NCBI RefSeq assembly: GCF_000974805.1
Contig: NZ_BBQZ01000008.1
Coordinates: 62,001 to 126,000, forward strand
Direction: 5' to 3'
DNA length: 64,000 nt
Source of the DNA: Demequina salsinemoris
GTDB lineage: Bacteria > Actinomycetota > Actinomycetes > Actinomycetales > Demequinaceae
Shown here one piece after another: positions 33,426-41,738 of the stretch (position 1 is the stretch's first letter; every line of letters starts with the position of its first letter). The notes below the pieces were generated by a model. The model saw only the letters and a program-made list of their open reading frames with translations, made no database searches and was not told where the DNA came from. Both the position numbers and the translations under genes were made by a program.

Positions 33426-36122
33426 ATGCCCCGCAAGCTCGTCATCGTCGAGTCGCCGACCAAGTCGAAGACCATCGGCGGCTTCCTCGGCGCCGACTAC
33501 GACGTCCTCTCCAGCATCGGGCACATCCGCGACCTCGCCGAGAAGTCCGAGCTGCCCGAGGAGATCAAGAAGTCGCCCGTCGGCGAGTTCTCGATCGACA
33601 TCGACGGCGGCTTCGTGCCGTACTACCGCGTGGACCCGGGCAAGAAGAAGGTCGTCGCGGACATGAAGCGGCACCTCAAGGACGCCGACGAGCTCTACCT
33701 GGCAACTGATGAGGACCGCGAGGGGGAGGCCATCGCATGGCACCTGCTCGAGGTGCTCAAGCCGAAGATCCCGGTGAAGCGCCTCGCGTTCCACGAGATC
33801 ACCAAGGAGGGCATCGCGCGTGCCCTCGAGGCGCCGCGGCAGGTCGACATGGAGCTGGTCGAGGCCCAGGAGGCCCGCCGCATCCTCGACCGCCTGTACG
33901 GCTACTCGGTCTCGCCCGTGATGTGGCGCAAGATCCAGTCCGGCACGTCGGCGGGCCGCGTGCAGTCCGTGACGCTGCGCCTCGTGGTGGACCGCGAGCG
34001 GGAGCGCATGGCGTTCAGCTCGGCCGAGTACTGGGACCTGCAGGCGACCTTCACGGCGAAGGAGGGCCCCGACGCGGGCCGCTCGTTCGTCGCGCGCCTC
34101 ACCACCCTGGACGGCAAGCGCGTCGCGACGGGCAAGGACTTCGACGACCGCGGCTCGCTGTCCAACGCCAAGGCAGTGCACGTCACCGCCGCGACCGCGG
34201 GAGCGCTCGCCTCGGGCCTCGCGAACGCGACCTTCACCGTGGCGGGCGTCGACTCCAAGCCGTACAAGCGTCGTCCCGCGGCCCCGTTCATCACGTCGAC
34301 CCTGATCCAGGAGTCGAGCCGCAAGCTCCGGCTGGGCGCGCGCCAGGCGATGAACGTCGCCCAGGCGCTCTACCAGAAGGGCTACATCACCTATATGCGC
34401 TCCGACTCGCCGGGCCTGTCCGGCGAGGCGACCCGCGCGGCCCGCTCGCAGGCGCTCGAGCTGTTCGGGGCGGACAACGTCTCGCCCACGGCCCGTGTCT
34501 ACGCGTCGAAGGACTCGAACGCGCAGGAGGCGCACGAGGCGATCCGCCCCGCGGGCGACCGCTTCCGCACCCCGGACTCGCTGCGCACCGAGCTGTCGGG
34601 CGAAGAGTTCCGCATGTACGAGATGATCTGGAAGCGCACCATCGCGTCCCAGATGGCCGACGCTGTCGGCACCACCTCGACCGTCCGCCTCGCGGCGACC
34701 ACCGCCGAGCACCACGCGGTCGAGTTCACCAAGTCCGGCACGATCATCACGCAGCCCGGCTTCATGGCGGTCTACGAGGAGACTCGAGAGAAGGCCCGCT
34801 ACGCGGAGGACGATGAGTCGGTCGCCTCGGGCGCGAAGGGCGACGACGATCGCCTGCCCCAGCTGGCCCAGGGCCAGGGCGTCGACGTCGCCGACCTCGA
34901 GCCGCTCACGCACTCCACGACCCCGCCGCCGCGCTACACGCAGGGCGCGATGATCAAGGAGCTCGAGGACCGCAAGCTCGGGCGACCGTCGACGTACGCG
35001 CAGATGGTGGACGTCATCATCGACAAGGGCTACGTCAACGTGATCAAGCAGGCGCTCGTGCCCACGTGGCTCGCGTTCGCGATGATCCGCCTGCTCGAGG
35101 AGCACTTCGGCAGGCTCGTCGACTACGGCTTCACCGCCGACATGGAGGAGGGCCTCGACCGCATCGCCTCGGGCGAGATGGCGCGCGTCGACTGGCTGTC
35201 CGAGTTCTACTTCGGCTCCGGCGAGGGAAGCGATCTCGGGGCCGAGGGGCTCAAGAACCTCGTCGACAACCTCGGCGACATCGACGCCAGGGCGAACTCG
35301 ACGTTCGAGATCGGCGACGGCATCGTCCTGCGCGTCGGCCGCTACGGCCCGTACATCCAGCGTCCCAAGGCCGGTGGCGAGGAGGGTGAGCTCGACACGG
35401 CGTCGATCCCCGAGGACCTCGCACCCGACGAGCTCACCGTGGCGAAGGCCAACGAGCTGTTCGAGAACCAGGGCGGCGACGAGCGCGAGCTCGGCACCCA
35501 CCCGACGCTCGGCACGCCCATCGTCGCGAAGGCCGGCCGCTTCGGCCCGTACGTTACCGAGGTGCTGCCCGAGGGCTCCAAGGCCAAGCCGAAGACCGCG
35601 TCGCTGTTCAAGACGATGGACCTCGCGACGGTCACGCTCGAGGATGCCGTGAAGCTCATGGAGCTGCCGCGCGTCGTCGGAGTGGACCCCGGCACCAACG
35701 AGGAGATCACCGCGCAGAACGGCCGCTACGGCCCGTACCTCAAGAAGGGCACGGACTCGCGCACGATCGAGTCCGAGGACCAGCTGCTCTCGATCACGCT
35801 CGAGGAGGCGCTCGCGATCTACGCGCAGCCCAAGCGCGGACGCGGCCGCACCGCCAAGCCGCCGCTCAAGGAGCTCGGCACGGACCCCGTCTCCGAGAAG
35901 CCCATCGTGATCAAGGAGGGACGCTTCGGCGAGTACATCACCGACGGCGTCACCAACGTCACGATCCCGCGCGGCTCGACCGTGGAGGAGATGACGCACG
36001 AGCGTGCCGTCGAGCTGCTCCAGGAGAAGCGCGAGAAGGCTCCCGCCAAGAAGAAGGCGACCGCCCGCAAGCCCGCCGCGAAGAAGACCACCACTCGCAA
36101 GGCGGCGCCCAAGAAGAAGTAG
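33426..36122 (+). CDS. topA: DNA topoisomerase I
   Basis: An 898-residue type IA topoisomerase that relaxes negative supercoils. The TOPRIM domain starts at KLVIVESPTKSKTIGGFLG (residues 4-22) and has the acidic YLATDEDREGEAIAWHLL near residue 95; the active-site Tyr is in KGYITYMRSDSPGLS near residue 320. Instead of zinc fingers, the C-terminus carries repeated GRYGPYI/GRFGPYV units (starting near residues 638, 705, 765 and 836), typical of actinobacterial TopA, and ends in a Lys/Ala/Pro-rich tail that should hold DNA. GGCAGG precedes the ATG. A TATATT-like element near 33357 may belong to its promoter. Confidence 0.97.
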   Translation: MPRKLVIVESPTKSKTIGGFLGADYDVLSSIGHIRDLAEKSELPEEIKKSPVGEFSIDIDGGFVPYYRVDPGKKKVVADMKRHLKDADELYLATDEDREGEAIAWHLLEVLKPKIPVKRLAFHEITKEGIARALEAPRQVDMELVEAQEARRILDRLYGYSVSPVMWRKIQSGTSAGRVQSVTLRLVVDRERERMAFSSAEYWDLQATFTAKEGPDAGRSFVARLTTLDGKRVATGKDFDDRGSLSNAKAVHVTAATAGALASGLANATFTVAGVDSKPYKRRPAAPFITSTLIQESSRKLRLGARQAMNVAQALYQKGYITYMRSDSPGLSGEATRAARSQALELFGADNVSPTARVYASKDSNAQEAHEAIRPAGDRFRTPDSLRTELSGEEFRMYEMIWKRTIASQMADAVGTTSTVRLAATTAEHHAVEFTKSGTIITQPGFMAVYEETREKARYAEDDESVASGAKGDDDRLPQLAQGQGVDVADLEPLTHSTTPPPRYTQGAMIKELEDRKLGRPSTYAQMVDVIIDKGYVNVIKQALVPTWLAFAMIRLLEEHFGRLVDYGFTADMEEGLDRIASGEMARVDWLSEFYFGSGEGSDLGAEGLKNLVDNLGDIDARANSTFEIGDGIVLRVGRYGPYIQRPKAGGEEGELDTASIPEDLAPDELTVAKANELFENQGGDERELGTHPTLGTPIVAKAGRFGPYVTEVLPEGSKAKPKTASLFKTMDLATVTLEDAVKLMELPRVVGVDPGTNEEITAQNGRYGPYLKKGTDSRTIESEDQLLSITLEEALAIYAQPKRGRGRTAKPPLKELGTDPVSEKPIVIKEGRFGEYITDGVTNVTIPRGSTVEEMTHERAVELLQEKREKAPAKKKATARKPAAKKTTTRKAAPKKK

Positions 36123-36210
36123 GGGCCGCATCGTCCCTGCGCGTCGGGGCTACCACCGAGAAACCACCGCGCCGCCACGCCCCTGCACCGTCCTTGGCCA
36201 CCCCTTCCCG

Positions 36211-36309
36211 CCGCACGTCCTGCACACGCTTCGTCCTGCGCACGGCGTGTCGTGCGGTTGTGGGCTCGGACACGCCGTCTGCAGAGCCAGGTGTGTGCAG
36301 GACGTGCGG
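36211..36309. repeat. intergenic long-arm palindrome C
   Basis: CCGCACGTCCTGCACAC (36211-36227) and its perfect complement (36293-36309) enclose a second perfect pair, ACGGCGTGTC (36242-36251) and GACACGCCGT (36269-36278). The whole could fold into a two-tier cruciform. It lies between topA and the small membrane protein; a dispersed motif copy is at 36128. Confidence 0.75.
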
Positions 36310-36337
36310 CGGCGCCCCCGCTCCGGTGTCGCGCCGG

Positions 36338-36343
36338 TAGCAT
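36338..36343 (+). promoter_or_regulatory. -10 box of leaderless small membrane protein gene
   Basis: TAGCAT lies eight bases before the ATG at 36352, with no ribosome-binding site. Confidence 0.35.
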
Positions 36344-36351
36344 CCGGTGTC

Positions 36352-36606
36352 ATGAAGAGCTGGATGCGGTGGGCGATGGGGGTCGCGGCCGTCGGGGGGA
36401 TCGCGCTGGTCTGGATCCTCGACGCGGTGAACACCTGCTACCCCTACGACGACGAGGGCAACTACACGGATGCCTGCGACCCGAACGTTGTGACGGTGAG
36501 CCCGTGGGCGATAGTGGCGACCCTGGCGCTGACGCTCGTGCTCGCGATCGCGGTGTTCGGGGGCCGCCTGTCCGACCCGTCGCTCGAGGTCCGCACGCGC
36601 TCCTGA
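36352..36606 (+). CDS. small two-pass membrane protein
   Basis: An 84-residue protein of unknown function. Residues 4-25 (WMRWAMGVAAVGGIALVWILDAV) and 51-71 (PWAIVATLALTLVLAIAVFGG) are hydrophobic helices around an outer loop with two cysteines (NTCYPYDDEGNYTDACDP) that could form a disulfide. No family is recognised. The ATG has a TAGCAT box eight bases upstream rather than a Shine-Dalgarno sequence. Confidence 0.6.
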   Translation: MKSWMRWAMGVAAVGGIALVWILDAVNTCYPYDDEGNYTDACDPNVVTVSPWAIVATLALTLVLAIAVFGGRLSDPSLEVRTRS

Positions 36607-36733
36607 GCTGCCCCGGTGTGACCTAGGACTCGGCGCCTTCCGTCATGGTCCCGGTGATGCCATGATTCTCCACGTCGCCCGCGACGGTCGATCCCCGGCG
36701 ACGACGCGCGCCGCGCCAGTTGAGGAGGCCCCC

Positions 36734-37732
36734 ATGACCCGCTCCCTGTGCACCGTCGATGAGGCGGCCGCGCGGATCGAGGCGGGGGAGGCGCTGCTGA
36801 TCGCCGGCGATGAGTCTCTGCTGAGCCGGCTCCCCGAGGGACGCTGGATCGGCGGCACGATCCCTTACTTCATGACGGACAGCGGCGGCCGCACGACTCG
36901 AGAGCTCCTGCACGTCGACGCGCTCCCGAGCGAGGTGGAGGACGTCGCGATCCGCCGCTACACCGCAGACGACCTGGACCTCATCGCGGGAGACGCGTTC
37001 GACAACGGCTTCTCCGTGATCATCGTCCCGAGCGGAAGCGTCGTGCAGACCTCGTTCGCGGTGGGGGCGGTCGACCGCCGCGATGCGTTCCCGGGACCGC
37101 TGATCGGGTGGGTCGCGGGCGTGCACCTGGACGACTACGGCCACGTGAGGCCGAAGACGTTCGCCGGCTCGGGCGCGTCGGCGAGCCCCGCGGTCGCCGT
37201 GGTGATGCATGCGCGGCTGGCTGATGGCGTCCACGCCACCGCCGAGACGGTGACGCTCTTCTCCCAGGGAGGCGGCCCGGCGCTGCGGTTCGAGCACACG
37301 GGCTTCGAGCAGGACACCGTGCTCGTCGACGGCGAGCCGCGGGACTTCGCGGCCTACCTGGCCGAGCTGGGTCACGACACCCGCCTGCCGCTCGTCGCCG
37401 ACCTCGGCGGCGCGAGCGTCAACGTGTCGATCCAGAACAGCCCCGCCGCGAGCGGCATGGTCCAGCTCTACGCGCCTGTCTTCAGCGGCGTCGAGTACCG
37501 CCTGGCGTGCCCGCTCGGCGACTACCGGGAGGCGTTCGAGGCGGCGCTTCCCGTGGGGGCGGCGGACCCGGCCTTCGCGTTCAACTGCGTCCTCAACTAC
37601 ACGTACTCGAACCTCGAAGGGCGGAAGGTGGGAGACATCGTCGGCCCCGCGACCTTCGGCGAGATCGCCTACCAGCTGCACAACCAGACCCTCGTGTACC
37701 TCACGCTGCACGCGCGGGATCACGGCTGCTGA
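36734..37732 (+). CDS. hypothetical cytoplasmic protein, 332 residues
   Basis: I do not recognise a family with confidence. The protein has no signal peptide or membrane segment. It reads as an alpha/beta enzyme-like chain: DEAAARIEAGEALLIAGDESLLSRLPEGRWIGGTIPYFM at the N-terminus, FSVIIVPSGSVVQTSFAV near residue 95, GWVAGVHLDDYG near residue 125 and LVADLGGASVNVSIQN near residue 225. The C-terminal part keeps CVLNYTYSNLEGRK and ATFGEIAYQLHNQTLVYL. The start is chosen because GAGGAGG lies seven bases before the ATG. It stands alone between the small membrane protein and the second ECF sigma gene. Confidence 0.7.
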   Translation: MTRSLCTVDEAAARIEAGEALLIAGDESLLSRLPEGRWIGGTIPYFMTDSGGRTTRELLHVDALPSEVEDVAIRRYTADDLDLIAGDAFDNGFSVIIVPSGSVVQTSFAVGAVDRRDAFPGPLIGWVAGVHLDDYGHVRPKTFAGSGASASPAVAVVMHARLADGVHATAETVTLFSQGGGPALRFEHTGFEQDTVLVDGEPRDFAAYLAELGHDTRLPLVADLGGASVNVSIQNSPAASGMVQLYAPVFSGVEYRLACPLGDYREAFEAALPVGAADPAFAFNCVLNYTYSNLEGRKVGDIVGPATFGEIAYQLHNQTLVYLTLHARDHGC

Positions 37733-37865
37733 CCCGACTCTCCCGCTCGCGGCGCGACTCGGTGACCCTGCCCACAGTCCCGACCCCACCTGGTGACGGG
37801 GTTGTACGTTCCTCCTGCAGAGGTGCCGCCGGCCGAGGGGCCGCGGCCGACTTTCCGGGGGATCG

Positions 37866-38399
37866 ATGAGGGACTCAGAGGCGCTCGTGGAGCAGCTGTT
37901 CGCGGGCAGCCTGCCACGCCTGGGAGCGTACGGGTACGCGCTGACGGGCTCCTACTCGGCGTCCGAGGAGCTCGTGCAGGATGCGATGGTCAAGGTGTTC
38001 TCGCGCACGCGCACGATCCCGGACGTCGCCGCCGCCGAGGGCTACGTGCGGGCGACGATGCGCACCCTCCACCTCGACTCGCTGCGGCGACGCACGCGGT
38101 GGCTGTCCGTGGTCCCGCGCCTCGCGGCGGGCGGTGACGAGCATCCCGATCACGCTCCCGAGGTGGACCTGCGGGACGACGTCGCGCGGGCGATCGCGCA
38201 GCTGCCGCCGCGCGTGCGGACCGCGGTCGCGCTGCATTACCTCGACGACCTCGCGATCAGGCGGGTCGCGGACGCGATGGGCATCTCGGAGGGCACCGTG
38301 AAGGGCTACCTCAAGGACGGGCGCGCGGCCCTGGCCGACGCGCTCGGGGCCGACCTCTCCGAAGGCGACGTGACCGACGTGAAGGAGGTGCGGCGATGA
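37866..38399 (+). CDS. ECF (SigE-like) RNA polymerase sigma factor, second copy
   Basis: A 177-residue extracytoplasmic-function sigma factor. Region 2 is visible in YGYALTGSYSASEELVQDAMVKVFSR and EGYVRATMRTLHLDSLRRR (about residues 22-78), region 4 in QLPPRVRTAVALHYLDDLAIRRVADAMGISEGTVKGYLKDGRAAL (about residues 109-155). It is similar in style to the factor at 21962. No clear ECF promoter is seen upstream. The ATGA overlap with the exoprotein gene shows coupled translation. Confidence 0.9.
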   Translation: MRDSEALVEQLFAGSLPRLGAYGYALTGSYSASEELVQDAMVKVFSRTRTIPDVAAAEGYVRATMRTLHLDSLRRRTRWLSVVPRLAAGGDEHPDHAPEVDLRDDVARAIAQLPPRVRTAVALHYLDDLAIRRVADAMGISEGTVKGYLKDGRAALADALGADLSEGDVTDVKEVRR

Positions 38400-39832
38400 C
38401 CGACGCACGACGGAAGCTCTCCGAGAGCCTCGAGGCGGGAGCGGGAGCCCGCGTCGCATCGTCCCTGAGCAGGAAGGGCGCGGCGACGGTGAACACGCGG
38501 GTCGCGAAGGCCCGGCGCACGCGGACGGCGTGGCAGGCGGGGGTCGCCGCGGCCGCGGTGGTCGCGATCGGCGGCGCGGCGGCGGCGTGGGCGGGACCGT
38601 CCCGCGACTCGGGGCCCGCGGCCCCGTCGCCGACGTCGAGCGCGACGCGGGTCGTCTCCTCGATGGACGATGCGCCGGTTGAGGACGTCGCCGCGCTCGC
38701 CGACACCTCGTGGGTGTGCGGGGCGGCGTGGACGCTCGACGCGGGTGTCTCCGTCACCGCGGAGACGGCTCGCGATGCCGGCCAGGTCTCGGCGGAGCTC
38801 GTCGACGGCGGCGGGCAGGCAGGGGTGACCGCGATCGGCGACGGCGAGACCTCGGACGCGCTGTGGAGCGTCACGGTCGCGGGTCACGGCGCGGATCTGG
38901 TGTCGGTGACGACGCGCTCGATCGTGACGCTGGGCGACAGGATCGTCGGGGTGTCCGACATGGACGAGTCGCTGGTCGTCGGGGGGCCCGCGTCGGGCAC
39001 CGGCACCTACGTGGATCTCGACACCGAGGGCGTCGAGTCGCTCGTGCCGTACCCGGGCGACTGCGGACGCAGCACCTACCTGTGGGACGACGGCGCGTAC
39101 GACGTCCACCTGGTCGTGCAGCTGACCATGGCCGACGGGTCGGTCGCCCAGGTCGTCGACCCGGCGGGCTCGCCCTCGGTCGAGTTCTCGGGGATGCTCG
39201 ACCGCCTCGAGCTGCTCGCGGAGCCGTCGGAGGCCGACCCGCTGACGCCGCCCGCGGAGTGGTCGGAGCCGGTCGAGACGGTCACGGTCGACGCCTCGAC
39301 CACGGCGGCCGATGCGGTTCTGCGGGTGGAGGGCCAGCCAGGCTTCGTGTGCGGCGAGGAGTGGGACCTCGAGGCCGGCGCGTACCTCAACGACACGTCC
39401 TACGGCGGGGACGGCGCGAGCATCGTCGCGGCTCCCATCGTGATCCCTGAGGAGGAGTACCTCGCGGAGGAGGGCGACATCTCGACGCTGCTGAAGTGGC
39501 AGTTCACGGTGACGACGAGCGAGGACGACGGCACCGACACGTGGGCGCAGGCCGTGGCCGTGCGCGACGGCGTCGTGGTGGGGGCCAGCGACGTGTACCA
39601 GGCCGCGACGGGCGTCGGCGGCGACACCTCGGTCCGCTTGGGCGACGCGTATCTGCCCCGCTCCGGCTGGTGCAGGAGCGACACGGCCCAGAAGTGGGCG
39701 TCGGCCTCCGACGACGAGCTCGCGCGCACCGAGATCCACCTCATCGTGGTCCAGGTCGAGATGGGCGAGACCTACGCGACCTGGGTGGACCCGGGCGGCA
39801 CCGTGACGGAGGCCGACGCCTTCGCGGACTGA
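38396..39832 (+). CDS. membrane-anchored exoprotein paired with the second ECF sigma factor
   Basis: A 478-residue protein with a basic cytoplasmic N-terminus (about 42 residues), one membrane helix (WQAGVAAAAVVAIGGAAAAWAG) and an extended acidic outer part. Two similar blocks are seen, WVCGAAWTLDAGVSV near residue 105 and FVCGEEWDLEAGAYL near residue 317, each followed later by DCGRSTYLWDDGAYDVHLVVQL or WCRSD...EIHLIVVQVEM, pointing to a duplicated domain with Cys pairs. No zinc-binding anti-sigma motif is seen. Together with the sigma gene it repeats the layout at 20082-22507, and the two exoproteins share the style of Cys-containing beta segments. Confidence 0.7.
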   Translation: MTDARRKLSESLEAGAGARVASSLSRKGAATVNTRVAKARRTRTAWQAGVAAAAVVAIGGAAAAWAGPSRDSGPAAPSPTSSATRVVSSMDDAPVEDVAALADTSWVCGAAWTLDAGVSVTAETARDAGQVSAELVDGGGQAGVTAIGDGETSDALWSVTVAGHGADLVSVTTRSIVTLGDRIVGVSDMDESLVVGGPASGTGTYVDLDTEGVESLVPYPGDCGRSTYLWDDGAYDVHLVVQLTMADGSVAQVVDPAGSPSVEFSGMLDRLELLAEPSEADPLTPPAEWSEPVETVTVDASTTAADAVLRVEGQPGFVCGEEWDLEAGAYLNDTSYGGDGASIVAAPIVIPEEEYLAEEGDISTLLKWQFTVTTSEDDGTDTWAQAVAVRDGVVVGASDVYQAATGVGGDTSVRLGDAYLPRSGWCRSDTAQKWASASDDELARTEIHLIVVQVEMGETYATWVDPGGTVTEADAFAD

Positions 39833-39892
39833 CCCGAGAATCGGCGACGACGAACGCCCAAGGAAGGCGGTGCATCGTCCCCGTGCGCGGGC

Positions 39893-39898
39893 TAGGGT
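39893..39898 (+). promoter_or_regulatory. -10 box of leaderless Gfo/Idh oxidoreductase gene
   Basis: TAGGGT lies seven bases before the ATG at 39906; no ribosome-binding site intervenes. A dispersed-motif copy is 12 bases further upstream (39872-39881). Confidence 0.45.
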
Positions 39899-39905
39899 GA
39901 GACCC

Positions 39906-40928
39906 ATGAGTGCACCGCTGCCCATGTCCGCCCCCGCCTTCACCTGGGGCATCCTCGGCGCGGGCGGCATCGCCCACAAGCTGGCCGAGGCCGTCAACCA
40001 GTACACGCAGTCCGAGGTCGTCGCGGTCGCGGCCGCCTCGGGGCTGGATCGGGCGCAGGCCTTCGCCGACGAGATGGACGTCCCGAAGGCGTACGGCAGC
40101 TACGAGGAGCTCGTCGCCGACGACGCGATCGACATCGTCTATGTCGCGACGACGCACAACAACCACCACAACCCCGCGCTGCTCGCGATCGAGGCGGGCA
40201 AGAACGTCATGGTGGAGAAGGCGTTCACGCAGAACGAGATGCAGGCCAGGCAGGTCGTCGATGCGGCGCGCGCCAAGGGCGTGTTCGTGATGGAGGCCAT
40301 GTGGGCCCGCCACCTGCCTCACATGTACGCGGTGCGCGAGCTGATCGAGCGCGGCGAGATCGGTCAGATCGTCTCGGTCCAGGCCGACCATGGGCAACCG
40401 ATCGCGCACATCGAGCGCATGCGCAACCCCGCTCTAGCGGGCGGCGCGCTCCTGGACCTCGGCGTCTACCCGATCGCGTTCGCGCACGACATCCTGGGTG
40501 TTCCGGACTCGATCACGTCGGTCGGCCGCCTCACGGACACCGGGGTCGACGGCCAGGTGTCGATGGTCTTCGACTACGCGAGCCTCGGAGCGCAGGCCTC
40601 CCTCACGACGACGATGGAGGGCCGCACCCCGTGCATGGCGCTCATCGGCGGCACCGAGGGCTTCATCCAGATCGACCGCACGTTCTACAACCCCACGTCG
40701 TTCACCGTCACCCGGTACGACGGCACCTCCACGTTCTTCGACGGGGACGTTCCCAACGGCTTCCAGTACGAGGCCGCGGAGGTGGCCCGCTGCGTCGATC
40801 TCGGCCTCACCGAGTCGCCGATCCACACGCTCGACGAGTCGCTCGAGATCATGCGGATCATGGACGAGGTCCGCAACCAGATCGGCCTCATCTACCCGGG
40901 CGAGCACGGAGGTCCGGGGGAGCGGTAG
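39906..40928 (+). CDS. Gfo/Idh/MocA family NAD(P)-dependent oxidoreductase
   Basis: A 340-residue oxidoreductase. The N-terminal Rossmann motif is GILGAGGIAHKLAEAV near residue 15; the family's EKP-type motif reads VMVEKAFTQNE near residue 102, and the C-terminal GALLDLGVYPIAFAHDILG near residue 182 matches the conserved substrate-domain block. Relatives include dihydrodiol dehydrogenase and sugar dehydrogenases; the sequence around EAMWARHLPHMYAVRELI is typical of the dihydrodiol-dehydrogenase-like branch. No operon partners are obvious, since tmk has its own promoter. Substrate unknown. Confidence 0.9.
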   Translation: MSAPLPMSAPAFTWGILGAGGIAHKLAEAVNQYTQSEVVAVAAASGLDRAQAFADEMDVPKAYGSYEELVADDAIDIVYVATTHNNHHNPALLAIEAGKNVMVEKAFTQNEMQARQVVDAARAKGVFVMEAMWARHLPHMYAVRELIERGEIGQIVSVQADHGQPIAHIERMRNPALAGGALLDLGVYPIAFAHDILGVPDSITSVGRLTDTGVDGQVSMVFDYASLGAQASLTTTMEGRTPCMALIGGTEGFIQIDRTFYNPTSFTVTRYDGTSTFFDGDVPNGFQYEAAEVARCVDLGLTESPIHTLDESLEIMRIMDEVRNQIGLIYPGEHGGPGER

Positions 40929-40937
40929 CCGGCTCCC

Positions 40938-40957
40938 GCATCGTCCCTGGACGATGC
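40938..40957. repeat. head-to-head pair of the dispersed motif forming a hairpin
   Basis: GCATCGTCCCTGGACGATGC: two complete inverted copies separated by two bases, between the oxidoreductase and tmk. The arms are 9 bp and perfect. It may act as terminator-like structure or as a paired protein-binding site. Confidence 0.75.
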
Positions 40958-41053
40958 TGCTCCTCCTGGGGCGCTTCGGCGTCCCCAGGGCGCGCGCTTC
41001 CTCGGGTTCTCCCTACCGCCTTGCCGCGCGCCCGTCGCGTCAGTCCCTCCGGG

Positions 41054-41059
41054 TAGGTT
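41054..41059 (+). promoter_or_regulatory. -10 box of leaderless tmk promoter
   Basis: TAGGTT is seven bases before the tmk ATG at 41067. Confidence 0.45.
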
Positions 41060-41066
41060 TGTCCCC

Positions 41067-41738
41067 ATGAGTGCGGGCCTGTTCGTGGTGTTCGAGGGTG
41101 GTGACGGCGTCGGCAAGACGACGCAGCTGAAGCGGCTGTCCGACGCGCTGCAATCCGCGGGGCGCGAGGTCGTCGTGACGCGCGAGCCCGGCGGGACGGC
41201 CCTGGGTCATCAGCTGCGCCAGCTCATCCTCCACGGCGACCACGTCGCGCCGCGCGCCGAGGCGCTGCTGTACGCCGCCGACCGCGCGCACCACATCGAG
41301 ACGCTCGTGAGGCCCGCGCTGGCTCGGGGCGCTGTCGTCCTTCAGGACCGCTACATCGACTCGTCGATCGTGTACCAGGGCGGCGCGCGGGGGCTCGGAG
41401 ACCAGGTCGAGCGGATCTCGCGGTGGGCCACCGGCGACCTGCTGCCCGACGTCACGATCGTGCTCGACATGGAGCCCGACCCCAGCCGCATGGCGAGGGA
41501 CCTGGACCGTGTCGAGGGCGAGACCTCCCGGCAGGCCGACAAGATCCGCCGCGGCTTCCTCATGCTCGCGCAGCGCGACCCGGCCCGCTACGCCGTGGTC
41601 GACGCGGCGCGTCCCGAGGGCGAGGTCTTCCACGACGTCTTCTCGGCGGTGCGCGACGCGATCCGTCGCGCACGCGAGGCCGGCGCGAGCCAGGGCGCGC
41701 CGACGTCGCCCACCCCGCCCTCCCCGGTGACGCCGTGA
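41067..41738 (+). CDS. tmk: thymidylate kinase (dTMP kinase)
   Basis: A 223-residue kinase that phosphorylates dTMP to dTDP for DNA synthesis. The P-loop is FEGGDGVGKTTQLKRL at residues 9-24, the substrate motif TREPGGTALG near residue 38, the DRY-type motif VLQDRYIDSSIVYQGGARG near residue 92 and the lid region DLDRVEGETSRQADKIRRGF near residue 140. It ends in a short Pro/Thr-rich tail. Its stop overlaps the holB start (GTGA), the usual tmk-holB pairing in bacteria. Confidence 0.96.
   Translation: MSAGLFVVFEGGDGVGKTTQLKRLSDALQSAGREVVVTREPGGTALGHQLRQLILHGDHVAPRAEALLYAADRAHHIETLVRPALARGAVVLQDRYIDSSIVYQGGARGLGDQVERISRWATGDLLPDVTIVLDMEPDPSRMARDLDRVEGETSRQADKIRRGFLMLAQRDPARYAVVDAARPEGEVFHDVFSAVRDAIRRAREAGASQGAPTSPTPPSPVTP

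Noticed and set aside
33312-36131. 939-codon open frame antisense to topA
   Set aside because: Shadow of the topoisomerase gene; no recognisable domain.
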